A model generated the notes under the pieces. It was not told the origin of the DNA. It worked only from the letters and a program-made list of their open reading frames with translations, and did no database searches. This document shows positions 54,793-63,532 of a DNA stretch of 64,000 bases, piece after piece; position 1 is the stretch's first letter, and each line of letters opens with the position of its first letter. This DNA comes from JAEZAA01 sp964514485 (GTDB taxonomy: Bacteria > Pseudomonadota > Gammaproteobacteria > Pseudomonadales > Oleiphilaceae). The position numbers were made by a program, and so were the translations under genes. The stretch covers positions 10,861-74,860 of the forward strand of contig CAZEWG010000013.1 of the NCBI GenBank assembly GCA_964514485.1. Direction: 5' to 3'.

Positions 54793-55440
54793 TTACAGGG
54801 AGGCGATCTGCCGGTCCTGGATTCGGGACAATCCGAGCAGTGCCACAGCCGAGCCAATCAAGGCCAGGAACATATCCGACTGGGTATCCCAAGGGTCGCC
54901 CTGGGTGCCCAGGAATTCGACGGCCCCTTGGCCGAAGGCCAGGGCTGCCCACCACTCAACGAGTTCATAGACCGCGCTGACCATCATCGCGACACACAGG
55001 GAGAGAAAGGCACACATGGCCCGGTGGCTGACATAACGGCCCCGCAACAGAATCTCCCGGGCAACCAGGGTCGGGACCAGACCCTGCATGAAATGGCCGA
55101 TCTTGTCGTAGGGGTTGCGTTGCAGGTCCAACAGGTCCTGCAACCAAAAGCCCAGGGGAACCCGGGCATAGGTATAAGTGGCCCCCAGAATCAGCACCAA
55201 CGCATGGAGGGTGATCAGAATGTAAAGCAGGTTGGTCAGCGGGAAGTGGCGGTAACTGAGGATCAAAATAGGCGCGGCAATCAGCACCGGCGCCACTTCC
55301 AGAAACCAGGTGGGCCGGTCATAGGGGGCAATGCCCGACAGGATCAGGGCGGCCACCACCAGCAGGCTGCAGAATGCCAGCAAGCGGTGTTGGTGGAGGA
55401 GGCCAGGTGGAAACGGCGGCTGAACACTCATAACAATCAT
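54793..55440 (-). CDS. DUF2238 (YjdF-type) membrane protein
   Basis: A 215-residue protein with about six membrane helices and the family motifs YDKIGHFMQGLVPTLVARE and VYELVEWWAAL, with PWDTQSDM. Function unknown. No clear ribosome site before the ATG at 55440; ATG 55431 is an alternative. Separated from the convergently placed quinone oxidoreductase by 99 bases. Confidence 0.88.
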   Translation of the reverse strand: MIVMSVQPPFPPGLLHQHRLLAFCSLLVVAALILSGIAPYDRPTWFLEVAPVLIAAPILILSYRHFPLTNLLYILITLHALVLILGATYTYARVPLGFWLQDLLDLQRNPYDKIGHFMQGLVPTLVAREILLRGRYVSHRAMCAFLSLCVAMMVSAVYELVEWWAALAFGQGAVEFLGTQGDPWDTQSDMFLALIGSAVALLGLSRIQDRQIASL

Positions 55441-55539
55441 CCCGAAGGTATCGATGCTTGACGAGGTGGGGCGGCCTCAATGTATAACCTATGACCATTG
55501 GTTTCTGCGGCACATTACTGCTTTTCAGGGAGTACTACC

Positions 55540-56517
55540 ATGGCCAAACGTATTCAGTTCAGCCGCCACGGCGGACCCGAGGTGCTGGACTACCAGGATT
55601 TTGTCCCGGCCGAGCCCGGACCCCAAGAGGTGCGCGTAAAAAACGAGGCCATCGGCCTGAACTTTATCGACACTTATTATCGGAGTGGCCTGTATCCACC
55701 GCCTGCTCTGCCTTCGGGGCTGGGCACGGAGGGCGCGGGTGTGGTGGAGGTGGTTGGCAGTGAGGTGACCAACATCCGTCCCGGCGAGCGGGTTGCCTAT
55801 GCCACCGGCCCCTTGGGGGCTTACAGTGAGTACCATGTGTTGCCCGCCGAACATTTGGTGAAGCTGCCCGACTCGATTTCCTGTGAAACGGCTGCGGCTG
55901 CCATGTTGAAAGGCCTCACCGTGCAGTATCTGTTGCGCCAGACCTATGAGGTAAAAGCCGGCGATTTCATCCTGTTTCATGCCGCGGCCGGTGGGGTGGG
56001 TTCCATTGCCTGCCAGTGGGCTCACGCGTTGGGCGCCCGCTTAATTGGTATCGTCGGTTCGGAGGAGAAAGCCGAGCGGGCGCAAAGGCTGGGGGCTTGG
56101 GCCACGATTAACCGCAATACGGACGATATCCGGGCGCGGGTGATGGAGCTGACCCAGGGCCGCAAATGCCCAGTGGTTTATGACTCCGTGGGGGCTGCCA
56201 GCTGGGACATTTCCCTGGATTGTGTCGCGCCGCGGGGGCTGCTGGTGAGTTTCGGCAACTCCTCCGGCGCGGTGACCGGGGTGAACCTGGGTCAGCTTGC
56301 TCAAAAGGGCTCACTCTATGTGACCCGTCCGGTACTGGCGACTTACGCCAACACCCGAGAGCGCCGCCAGGCCATGGCTGATGAACTGTTTGCCCTGTTG
56401 GAAAGCGGTCAGGTCCAGGTGGAAATCTGCCAGCGGTACAACCTGGCGGATGCGGCCAAGGCCCAGGCGGCACTGGCAGCCGGGGAGACGGTGGGGTCGA
56501 CCATCCTGCTGCCGTGA
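55540..56517 (+). CDS. NADPH:quinone oxidoreductase (QorA-like, MDR family)
   Basis: A 325-residue zinc-free medium-chain dehydrogenase/reductase. The NADPH fold is AAAGGVGSIACQWAHALGARLIG, and the N-terminal GroES-like domain has the quinone-oxidoreductase pattern (NEAIGLNFIDTYYRSGLYP in part). It matches E. coli QorA in length (327) and spacing. It reduces quinones by one electron in that family. ATG 55540 follows AGGGAG; an upstream frame start at 55498 is less likely. Confidence 0.9.
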   Translation: MAKRIQFSRHGGPEVLDYQDFVPAEPGPQEVRVKNEAIGLNFIDTYYRSGLYPPPALPSGLGTEGAGVVEVVGSEVTNIRPGERVAYATGPLGAYSEYHVLPAEHLVKLPDSISCETAAAAMLKGLTVQYLLRQTYEVKAGDFILFHAAAGGVGSIACQWAHALGARLIGIVGSEEKAERAQRLGAWATINRNTDDIRARVMELTQGRKCPVVYDSVGAASWDISLDCVAPRGLLVSFGNSSGAVTGVNLGQLAQKGSLYVTRPVLATYANTRERRQAMADELFALLESGQVQVEICQRYNLADAAKAQAALAAGETVGSTILLP

Positions 56518-56554
56518 GGGCGTGACTTGGCAGCAGCGGTGTTGGGAAACCCGC

Positions 56555-57313
56555 TTATTGATTGCGTTCCAGAATCAGGATCACTTCCTGCATGACTTGG
56601 CGACTGGCTTCCAGCTGGGTGGCCAGCTTGTCAATCTGGGCGCGCTGCTGATCCAGGCTATAAATGGCATAGGCGGAAAACAGCGTCAGGATCATGACCA
56701 GGGACGCAACCAGACGCTGGCGCCAGAGGCTGATTGGTGGTGTCGGGGCGGGTGACGCCTCCGCTGGTGCCTCGGGGCCGGGCTCGGTTTGGGTGGCAGG
56801 GGCGTTGGGACTCGGGATCGGCCGGATCGGGGTGGGACGGGTGCGTACCGAGCGCAGCGGCGTGACATTGCTGTTGACGGCCGAGGCCTGGGCCGGTTCT
56901 TGGGCGGCACTGGCGGCGGTCTGGCGGGCGGCGGTCAGTTCATGCTGCATCCAGATCCGCTCCACCACCAGGTACAGCTCCTCGCGGTCGACCTGTTTGG
57001 TGACCACGCCAACCGCGCCCAGGGCTTTGGCTTCTTCCTGATAACGCAGGGCGCTCTGGGAGGTATACATCACCACGGGAATGTCGTGAGTGGCAGGATT
57101 GCTTTTGAGGGCCTTCAGGGTTTGAAAACCGTCCATCCCGGGCATCAGGTGATCCAGAAAGATCAGGTCGGGCCGGTAGTTGGTGAGGAACTTCAAGGCA
57201 TCCTCGCCAGACTTGCTCTGCTTAACGGCAACCCCCATGCTGCTCAGCACCCTGGCCAGCATGATGCGCGCGGTTGCGGAATCGTCGACGATCAGTGCAG
57301 ATTTCTCTGTCAC
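56555..57313 (-). CDS. Receiver-domain protein tethered by a C-terminal membrane helix
   Basis: A 252-residue protein with an N-terminal receiver (1-122; D10-D11, phospho-acceptor D54, K at VVTKQVD). A ~70-residue Pro/Ala/Thr-rich linker follows (~123-195), then one transmembrane helix (~201-220) and a ~30-residue amphipathic/coiled tail. No DNA-binding or enzymatic output is present. GTG 57313 follows AAGGAAAG. The membrane tail is unusual for a stand-alone receiver. The partner kinase is not adjacent. Confidence 0.85.
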   Translation of the reverse strand: MTEKSALIVDDSATARIMLARVLSSMGVAVKQSKSGEDALKFLTNYRPDLIFLDHLMPGMDGFQTLKALKSNPATHDIPVVMYTSQSALRYQEEAKALGAVGVVTKQVDREELYLVVERIWMQHELTAARQTAASAAQEPAQASAVNSNVTPLRSVRTRPTPIRPIPSPNAPATQTEPGPEAPAEASPAPTPPISLWRQRLVASLVMILTLFSAYAIYSLDQQRAQIDKLATQLEASRQVMQEVILILERNQ

Positions 57314-57523
57314 GGAGCTTTCCTTTTGTCATACCCCTGTCACCAGACTGTGAGTGTATCCCAATTGAATTGGTGAAAATGTGAGCGGGATGTCAAAAGC
57401 TCAGTTACAAAGTTCACCCGGCCGGCTTCCGGCAGAGCAGCTCATCGGGACTCGGGCGGGTGGCTTTCAGGGGTGGGAGCGTTGAGAGCGGCCAGCCGGG
57501 GGGCTGACCGGCTCAGGACATCA

Positions 57524-58006
57524 CTAAAGGATCTCGGTGATTTCAAATAACTGCTTGTCGCCATTCACCTCGAAGCTGATTTCATCGCCCTCGAACTTGC
57601 CGACCAGCTTCTGCCCCAAGGGGGAGCGGGGAGTGATGACGATGATCTCCCGACCTTGATCCTGAACCTTGATGCCGGCGCCATCCGGGCCGAGAAACAG
57701 CTGTCGGCTGAGTCCGTCCCGGGTTTCCAGTCTCACCAGCGAGCCCAGCACCACCGGGCCATCCAGCTCCGCCTCCTTGAGCGGCAGATTACGCCAGGCC
57801 GCAATCCCTTGCTCAATCTCCTGTACCCGCACGGCTTGGCCGTGGGCCAAATAGGCCGCCTCCAGGCCGAAGGTGTCGTACTTGTTCTCGGCAATGCTGT
57901 CTTCATGGGTGGCCGCCTCATGGGCACTGCGAACCGCTGCCTGGGCGGCGTTGAGCTCTTCATGCAGCTGCTCCAGGATGAGCTGGCGGATGTGGGACTT
58001 GTTCAT
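57524..58006 (-). CDS. GreA/GreB-family transcription elongation factor-like protein
   Basis: A 160-residue Gre-family protein. An N-terminal coiled-coil (~1-75) ends with THEDSIAENKYDTFGLEAAYL, which has acidic residues at the tip, and a C-terminal FKBP-like domain (~85-160) contains ITPRSPLGQKLVGK. Such proteins bind the RNA polymerase secondary channel and rescue backtracked complexes. This resembles the Pseudomonas GreA/B paralogue rather than GreA or GreB proper, so no symbol is given. Confidence 0.85.
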   Translation of the reverse strand: MNKSHIRQLILEQLHEELNAAQAAVRSAHEAATHEDSIAENKYDTFGLEAAYLAHGQAVRVQEIEQGIAAWRNLPLKEAELDGPVVLGSLVRLETRDGLSRQLFLGPDGAGIKVQDQGREIIVITPRSPLGQKLVGKFEGDEISFEVNGDKQLFEITEIL

Positions 58007-58050
58007 GGCGTTCCGGTCCGAAAAAAGGCTGATATACCCTCAAACCAGGG

Positions 58051-58683
58051 TTACAGCAAGCCTGCCTTGGCCAGCCTTTCGATCAGGCCTTCGGCCAGCA
58101 CCTGGTAGCCCTGGGCATTGGGATGGATCGGGTCGGCCTTCAGTTCGTTGCTAGACAACACCTGGGAGAACACCTTGGGAATCAGCAAGACCTGTTCCTC
58201 CTCGGCCAGTTCGGCATAGATGGGGGAGTCGGACAACGAGCCCAGGCTGGCACCGAAGACGGAAAATTGCGGCACCGCCACCAGGACCGGGGTCGCCCCC
58301 TGCTGTTTCACGGCTTGAACAATACTGCGCAGATCCTCTTTGACCTCCGGTGCCGGGCGCCGGCGCAGGAAATCATTGCCTCCCAGCTCCACGATCACCA
58401 GATCCGGGTCATACTGCTGCAGGGCTGCATGGATGCGCTCCCTGGCCTTCAGGGCGGTATCGCCGGGAATGCCCGCGTTGATCACTTCCCAGCCACTGTG
58501 GTGGGCCAGCAGCGTCGGGTAGTCCTCGCCCTGGCCGGCACCGGTGCCGTGGGTCACGCTGTCGCCAAAGGCCAGGACCCGGGCGCCGCTGCCCAGAGGC
58601 TGGAAGGTTGGTCCTGAGTCGCAACCTGCGACCATGAAGAAGCAAGCGATCAGTAGGGAGCGGGCGAGGGACAGAAAAGGCAT
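58051..58683 (-). CDS. SGNH-family lipase/esterase (TesA-like), lipoprotein
   Basis: A 210-residue GDSL/SGNH hydrolase. The four blocks are FGDS (S42 nucleophile), NAGIPG (Gly), GGNDF (N103) and DPIHP (D184, H187). The N-terminus has a lipobox, MVAGC, so it is probably a lipid-anchored periplasmic enzyme, unlike the soluble E. coli TesA. Acyl ester or thioester substrates are inferred. Downstream of the GreA/B-like gene on the same strand. Confidence 0.9.
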   Translation of the reverse strand: MPFLSLARSLLIACFFMVAGCDSGPTFQPLGSGARVLAFGDSVTHGTGAGQGEDYPTLLAHHSGWEVINAGIPGDTALKARERIHAALQQYDPDLVIVELGGNDFLRRRPAPEVKEDLRSIVQAVKQQGATPVLVAVPQFSVFGASLGSLSDSPIYAELAEEEQVLLIPKVFSQVLSSNELKADPIHPNAQGYQVLAEGLIERLAKAGLL

Positions 58684-58759
58684 GGATGACTTCCGTTTTT
58701 ATCAACAACTCAGAGTCCACTATAGCCAATCTGGTCCGGGGATGCCGGGCTGAGGGTTT

Positions 58760-59749
58760 TTATGGCAGGTTCTGCCGCCGCCAGCGCCCTGGCGCAATGC
58801 CGGTCCAGCGCCGGAAGGCCCGGGTGAAGGCGCTTTGTTCTGAAAAGCCCAGCAAGAGCGCCACATCACTAAGGCTCAGGCTGTGATCGGCCAAATATTG
58901 CATCGCCAGTTGCTGGCGGTGGTGATCCAGCCATTGCTGCCAGCTCAGCCCATGGCTGGCAAGCTTGCGCTGCAGGGTGCGAGGGGCCATGTGCAACGCC
59001 TGGGCGGTGCGTTCCAGGGTGGGCTCGCCGTCCGCCATCAGGCGTCGCATGACCTGTTGCAGGAGTGGCTCCAGCTCCGATTCCGGGGGTAAGGCCTGTA
59101 ACAGGTTCCGGGCCTGGTGGTCGAGCAGTTGCCGCAGTACCGGGTCGCGCCGCAGCATGGGTGTTTTCAGAAAGGTGGCGGGAAACCGTACCCGCACATA
59201 TTCCTCGTTAAAGAACACCGGGCAATCGAAGAAAGCCTCATAAGCGGCAGCCGTCTCGGCATTCACACCATGATGAAAGCCCACTTGGGTCAGGCGTGGT
59301 GGGCTCTCCAACTGGCGTTGCAGAAAGGTCAGCAAGGCGGCGATGGCGGTACCATCGCCCAGCTGGCCTAGATCACTGGTGCCCTGGGGCCAGCGGACTT
59401 CCAGTTGATCGCCAAAGCTGACCACTTCCACCAGGTTGAGGTTGTAGAACAGGCGCTCGTACCGCTGATAGGCTCTTAAGGCATCCCCCAAGGTGTCTGA
59501 CGCCAGAACCAGATAACCCAGCACGCCCACATGGGCGGGCGTCACGCCGGCCCCAATGGCCAGCTCCGGCGCCACCCGGTCCGGCACCAGGGCCACGGCC
59601 TGTTCCAGGAGCGTCCGCCAGGCCTGTGCCGGCACACTTTCCTTCAGGGCCCAACGTGCCAGGGCAGCGCGCAGCTTGATGGCGGCCAGCCCTTCTTTAT
59701 CCAGCCAGTCCCGTAACAGCCCGGTCCAGGCGCCAGTAACCCGTAACAT
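58760..59749 (-). CDS. AraC-family transcriptional regulator
   Basis: A 329-residue regulator. An N-terminal arabinose-binding-like domain (PF12625 type, ~20-200) precedes the C-terminal double helix-turn-helix (~235-325) with LERTAQALHMAPRTLQRKL and SDVALLLGFSEQSAFTRAFRRW in part. It is divergent from a fatty-acid hydroxylase gene across 183 bases, so regulation of that gene is plausible. Related OruR/ArgR-type regulators respond to small metabolites. Confidence 0.9.
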   Translation of the reverse strand: MLRVTGAWTGLLRDWLDKEGLAAIKLRAALARWALKESVPAQAWRTLLEQAVALVPDRVAPELAIGAGVTPAHVGVLGYLVLASDTLGDALRAYQRYERLFYNLNLVEVVSFGDQLEVRWPQGTSDLGQLGDGTAIAALLTFLQRQLESPPRLTQVGFHHGVNAETAAAYEAFFDCPVFFNEEYVRVRFPATFLKTPMLRRDPVLRQLLDHQARNLLQALPPESELEPLLQQVMRRLMADGEPTLERTAQALHMAPRTLQRKLASHGLSWQQWLDHHRQQLAMQYLADHSLSLSDVALLLGFSEQSAFTRAFRRWTGIAPGRWRRQNLP

Positions 59750-59932
59750 CCAGATCGTCCTTTGGCCCTAAGAGTGGCGTGTATTGTCAAAAATGCGACT
59801 TATAACGTCAATAAATGGATGGGTGTTGATGAAAGAATAGCCTATAGGGAAAGCCGCGCCTGGACGATGGCGACTGTCTTGCCGTCGGCAGGTCAGGTAC
59901 TCGAAGCGATGATGGATGTATAAGGAGAAGCC

Positions 59933-60910
59933 ATGATCCTCGTTGAGATGCTGGACGAAGTATTTCAAAACAGTGGCCTGTTGCCGCTGTGGCAGGTCAT
60001 GCGTGACTGGCTGGCACTGGATGAGCGGCAACTGATCTTCATGGTGGCCACGCCGGTCTTTATCGGTGTGGCGCTGTGGGAATATCGGCGGATCCGCCAT
60101 GACCCAAAACTGATGGACACCGGTGAGGCCGTGCGCAACTTTGCCCTGGGGGCGGGTTATCAGCTCACCGAGCTGCTGTTTGCCGGGATTATCGCCTTTC
60201 CGGTATATGCCTGGCTGTATCACCATCGCCTGCTGGATCTGGAATTAACCTGGCTCACCGGGTTGTTGACCTTTGTTGGGGTCGAGATCTGCTTTTACTG
60301 GATGCACCGGGCCAGCCACCGGGTTCGCTGGTTCTGGGCGGCGCATGTGGTGCATCATTCCTCGGAGCGGATGAACTTCTCCACCGCCATGCGCCAGAAT
60401 GCCACCAATATCTTCAACGGCAACTGGGTGTTTTATCTGCCCTTGGCCTGGATCGGCTTTAACCCGGTTTGGATCGGCATCGCCTACGCCTTGTCGCTGG
60501 TCTACCAGTTTTTTATCCATACCACCTTGGTGGGGCGCCTTCACCCGGCCATTGAGTGGCTGTTCAACACGCCGAGCCATCATCGGGTGCATCATGGCCG
60601 CAACCCCGGTTATATCGACCGCAACTATGGTGGTGTGCTGATTATCTGGGATCGCCTGTTTGGCACCTTTGTGGATGAGGATGCCCTGGACCCGCCCGAA
60701 TATGGCATTACGAACCCCGTCCCTTCCAAAAACCTGCTGACCCTGTGGACCCATGAGTACCGGGATATTTTTCGAGACATGCGCCAGAAAGGATCACTGT
60801 GGACACGGTTGCAGCATCTGTGGCGGCCTCCGGAGTGGGAGCGTCCCGCCAGGGTAGCACGTCCTGATCTGCCCGGCTTGGGTGACAGAACCGGGCCGTC
60901 ACTGGAATGA
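59933..60910 (+). CDS. Sterol desaturase / fatty-acid hydroxylase family protein
   Basis: A 325-residue membrane di-iron enzyme. It has about four hydrophobic segments (residues ~35-52, ~75-95, ~100-118, ~165-185) and the histidine clusters HRASH (~124-128), HVVHHSSE (~137) and HHRVHH (~217). The pattern fits hydroxylation or desaturation of a lipid. AAGGAG lies 5-11 bases before ATG 59933. Divergent from the AraC gene, which may regulate it. The lipid substrate is unknown. Confidence 0.9.
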   Translation: MILVEMLDEVFQNSGLLPLWQVMRDWLALDERQLIFMVATPVFIGVALWEYRRIRHDPKLMDTGEAVRNFALGAGYQLTELLFAGIIAFPVYAWLYHHRLLDLELTWLTGLLTFVGVEICFYWMHRASHRVRWFWAAHVVHHSSERMNFSTAMRQNATNIFNGNWVFYLPLAWIGFNPVWIGIAYALSLVYQFFIHTTLVGRLHPAIEWLFNTPSHHRVHHGRNPGYIDRNYGGVLIIWDRLFGTFVDEDALDPPEYGITNPVPSKNLLTLWTHEYRDIFRDMRQKGSLWTRLQHLWRPPEWERPARVARPDLPGLGDRTGPSLE

Positions 60911-61013
60911 CCGCACGAGAGAGTCGTTAGCTTCAAAAGCAAGAACGGGTCGACTGGGGTACACTGCTGGCAGAATTATCCAGCCGTTGCAGTAAACCAT
61001 GAGGTCGACCACC

Positions 61014-62138
61014 ATGCCGTCATCCCCGGACTCTCCCCGCGCTCGCTATCAGGCAGCCCTGGCCCAGGGCTTTGTGCCTGACCCCGCCCAGGAGCCGGCA
61101 GTGGCGGCACTGGAGCGCTGTTATCAGGCGTTACATGGGCAGGATCTGACCGAGCCACCCCGTGGCGTTTACCTGTGGGGGCCGGTGGGGCGGGGCAAAA
61201 CCTGGCTGATGGACCAGTTCCAGCAAAGTCTGCAAGTACCCGCCCTGCGGCAGCACTTTCATCACTTCATGCGCAACCTGCACCAGGAACTGTTTCGGCT
61301 GACCGGCACGCCGGAGCCGCTGGCGGTGTTTGCCGAACAGCTCGCCGCCCGCTATCGGGTACTGTGCTTTGATGAGCTGTTTGTCAGTGATATTGCCGAC
61401 GCCATGTTATTGGGGGGCGTGTTCCAGAGTTTGTTTGAACGGGGTGTGGTGCTGGTGGCCACCTCCAACCAACCCCCTGAATCCCTGTATGCGGACGGAT
61501 TCAATCGGGAACAATTCCTGCCGGCGATTGCCGCACTTCAAGAACATATGGACGTGATCCAATTGGCGGGGGCTCAGGACCATCGACTGCATCAGCGGGG
61601 TGAGCTGCAACGATACTGGGTGCGAAGTGAGTCTGACGCAGACCGGTTTGCTGCGCTGTTTCGTCAGTTAACCGGCGAGGCGGCACAGTCCTCTGAGCGG
61701 TTGGTGAATGGGCGTCGCCTCTACCTGCAGGGGGCGGCGCGGAATGTGCTGTGGACTGATTATCAGAGCCTGTGCGAGCAGCCGTTCGCCGCGCTCGACT
61801 ATATCGCCCTTTGTGATCAGGTAACGGCGATTCTGGTCAGCGGGGTTCCTGATCTCAGCGCGCCGCCGGCCGAGGTGAAAATTGCCCGGGGGACGGAGGA
61901 TGGCGCCTCCCGCGTGGTGGCCGGTGACCGCCAGCTCCAGGCATTGTCCCGATTTGATGACGGCGTGCGGCGCTTTATCGCACTGGTGGACGAGTGCTAT
62001 GACCGGGGTGTTGCGCTCTATCTGGAAGCGGAAGTCCCACTGGAAGAGCTTTATACCGAAGGGGCATTAATGTTTGCCTTTCAGCGAACATTAAGCCGGT
62101 TGAGGGCGATGCAGTATGAAGACTATGGCAAGACCTGA
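61014..62138 (+). CDS. zapE: Cell division protein ZapE (AFG1-like ATPase)
   Basis: A 374-residue AAA-type ATPase. Walker A is GPVGRGKTWLMD, Walker B region is LCFDELFVSD, and VATSNQPPESLY matches the AFG1 sensor region. ZapE (YhcM) acts at the Z-ring in E. coli, and related mitochondrial AFG1 is a quality-control ATPase. ATG 61014 is preferred, since GAGGTC (61001-61006) precedes it; ATG 60999 is an alternative. Convergent with the dehydrogenase gene, with a strong inverted repeat between. Confidence 0.93.
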   Translation: MPSSPDSPRARYQAALAQGFVPDPAQEPAVAALERCYQALHGQDLTEPPRGVYLWGPVGRGKTWLMDQFQQSLQVPALRQHFHHFMRNLHQELFRLTGTPEPLAVFAEQLAARYRVLCFDELFVSDIADAMLLGGVFQSLFERGVVLVATSNQPPESLYADGFNREQFLPAIAALQEHMDVIQLAGAQDHRLHQRGELQRYWVRSESDADRFAALFRQLTGEAAQSSERLVNGRRLYLQGAARNVLWTDYQSLCEQPFAALDYIALCDQVTAILVSGVPDLSAPPAEVKIARGTEDGASRVVAGDRQLQALSRFDDGVRRFIALVDECYDRGVALYLEAEVPLEELYTEGALMFAFQRTLSRLRAMQYEDYGKT

Positions 62139-62139
62139 A

Positions 62140-62165
62140 GGCAGGCCCTGTTAACAAGGCCTGCC
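62140..62165. terminator. Inverted repeat between convergent zapE and dehydrogenase genes
   Basis: GGCAGGCC (62140-62147) and GGCCTGCC (62158-62165) form a perfect 8-bp stem with a 10-base loop, directly after the zapE stop and near the dehydrogenase stop at 62173. No T-run follows on either strand. A bidirectional stop is plausible. Confidence 0.4.
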
Positions 62166-62172
62166 GTTGCGA

Positions 62173-63159
62173 TCAGAGCAACTCTTTGCGCAGCTCCGCC
62201 GGGCTCTTGGGAGAGAGCAGGCCGGGTGCAATGTCGAACAGGGTGCGCGCCCCATATTCGCCTTTGCGGTGGAGGCGGAATGCCGCGCGAGCATAGGCCA
62301 CCAGCACACTGGCGGTGAACTCGGGGTTGCTGTCCAGGCGCAGGGAAAATTCCATCACCTGTTTGTTGCCCTGGCCGCTTTCGCCGCTGCGAATCACGAA
62401 ACCGCCGTGGGGCATGGCGGAGTGATCCCGGCGCAGCTCTTCCTCGGAGATAAAATGCACGGTGGTGTCATAGTCCGCGAAGTAGTCCGGCATGGTGACG
62501 ATGGCCTGTTCAACCGTCTGGGCATCGGCGCCTTCTTCCAGAACCACATAGCACTCGCGCACGTGCTTTTCCCGCGTGCTCAGTTGCGGGCGCTCGCCGG
62601 AGCGTACCCGGTCCATGGCTTCGGTGGAGGGGATGGTGTACTGCACACCGCCTTTTACGCCCGGCACCCGGCGTACCGCATCGGAATGGCCCTGGCTCAG
62701 ACCCTTGCCCCAGAAGGTATAGGTTTCACCGTCGGGCAAAATAGCCTCACCCAGCAGACGGTTCAGGGAGAACAGGCCCGGATCCCAGCCCACTGAGATA
62801 ACCGCCGTGCGGCGTGCGGCATGGGCGGCTTTATCCACGGCGGCATGGTATTCGGGAATCTTGTTGTGGGTGTCGAAACTGTCGACCGTATTGAACAGCG
62901 CCGCCAGAGCGGGCCCCTGGTCGGGCAGGTCATTCTTGGAGCCGCCACAGAGGATGAGGACGTCGATTTTGTCGCGAAACTGGGCCACGGTATCCAGGGA
63001 ATAGACCGGCACATTCTCGGTGAGGGGCTGCAGATCGGCGGGATCACGGCGAGTGAAGATGCCTACCAGTTGCATATCAGGACAGCGCGCCAGGGCCAGC
63101 TCGACGCCCCGGCCAAGGTTGCCGTGGCCAACGATGCCGATGCGGATCTTGTCAGTCAT
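62173..63159 (-). CDS. ddh: meso-Diaminopimelate D-dehydrogenase
   Basis: A 328-residue NADPH-dependent enzyme that makes meso-DAP directly from tetrahydrodipicolinate and ammonia. It has an N-terminal NADPH fold (IVGHGNLGRGVE), the CGGSKNDLPDQGP segment and SVGWDPGLFSLNR, typical of Ddh. GAGGAG stands before the ATG. The route bypasses DapD, DapC, DapE and DapF, yet dapF and lysA also exist at 30-32 kb. The enzyme is less common in Gammaproteobacteria than in Gram-positive bacteria. Confidence 0.92.
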   Translation of the reverse strand: MTDKIRIGIVGHGNLGRGVELALARCPDMQLVGIFTRRDPADLQPLTENVPVYSLDTVAQFRDKIDVLILCGGSKNDLPDQGPALAALFNTVDSFDTHNKIPEYHAAVDKAAHAARRTAVISVGWDPGLFSLNRLLGEAILPDGETYTFWGKGLSQGHSDAVRRVPGVKGGVQYTIPSTEAMDRVRSGERPQLSTREKHVRECYVVLEEGADAQTVEQAIVTMPDYFADYDTTVHFISEEELRRDHSAMPHGGFVIRSGESGQGNKQVMEFSLRLDSNPEFTASVLVAYARAAFRLHRKGEYGARTLFDIAPGLLSPKSPAELRKELL

Positions 63160-63532
63160 TGAAACTCCTCAAGTCAAAAGCTGTGTGTTGGAAGATCGGG
63201 GCCCGCAGTGTACTTGCAGTTGGAGTACGTCCGATGACCTGCTCTAGAGGCTATCGGCGGTTGCAGCAACAAGCAGGGGGCTTGGAGTGCGGAGTCTTCC
63301 GCCTAGGTGGTCATCCTATCGAAATTTGAGGTCAGATTCACATTCTGTTGATGGGAAATTTAGGGAATCCGACGGCTTTGTGGTGCCGGTTTCTTCACCG
63401 ACCCTGTGGTGTTTGGACGGCCCCAACGCTGGGCCGTGCTTAGATCGAGCAGCTTGAATGCCCCGGCTATCAAGCACACCATTAATGAACCCGGTTCGCG
63501 TTCATCAATCGGCAAGTCAGGGGGCGCAAGCC
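63160..63532. other. Intergenic region between ddh and the AhpD-like gene
   Basis: A 373-base region without a good gene. It contains GAAATTTGAGGTCAGATTCA and adjoining CATTC (63321-63345), which resembles the short conserved sequence often seen near REP-associated transposases and other small mobile units. It is not proof of a mobile element. Otherwise no RNA gene or riboswitch is recognised. Confidence 0.45.
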
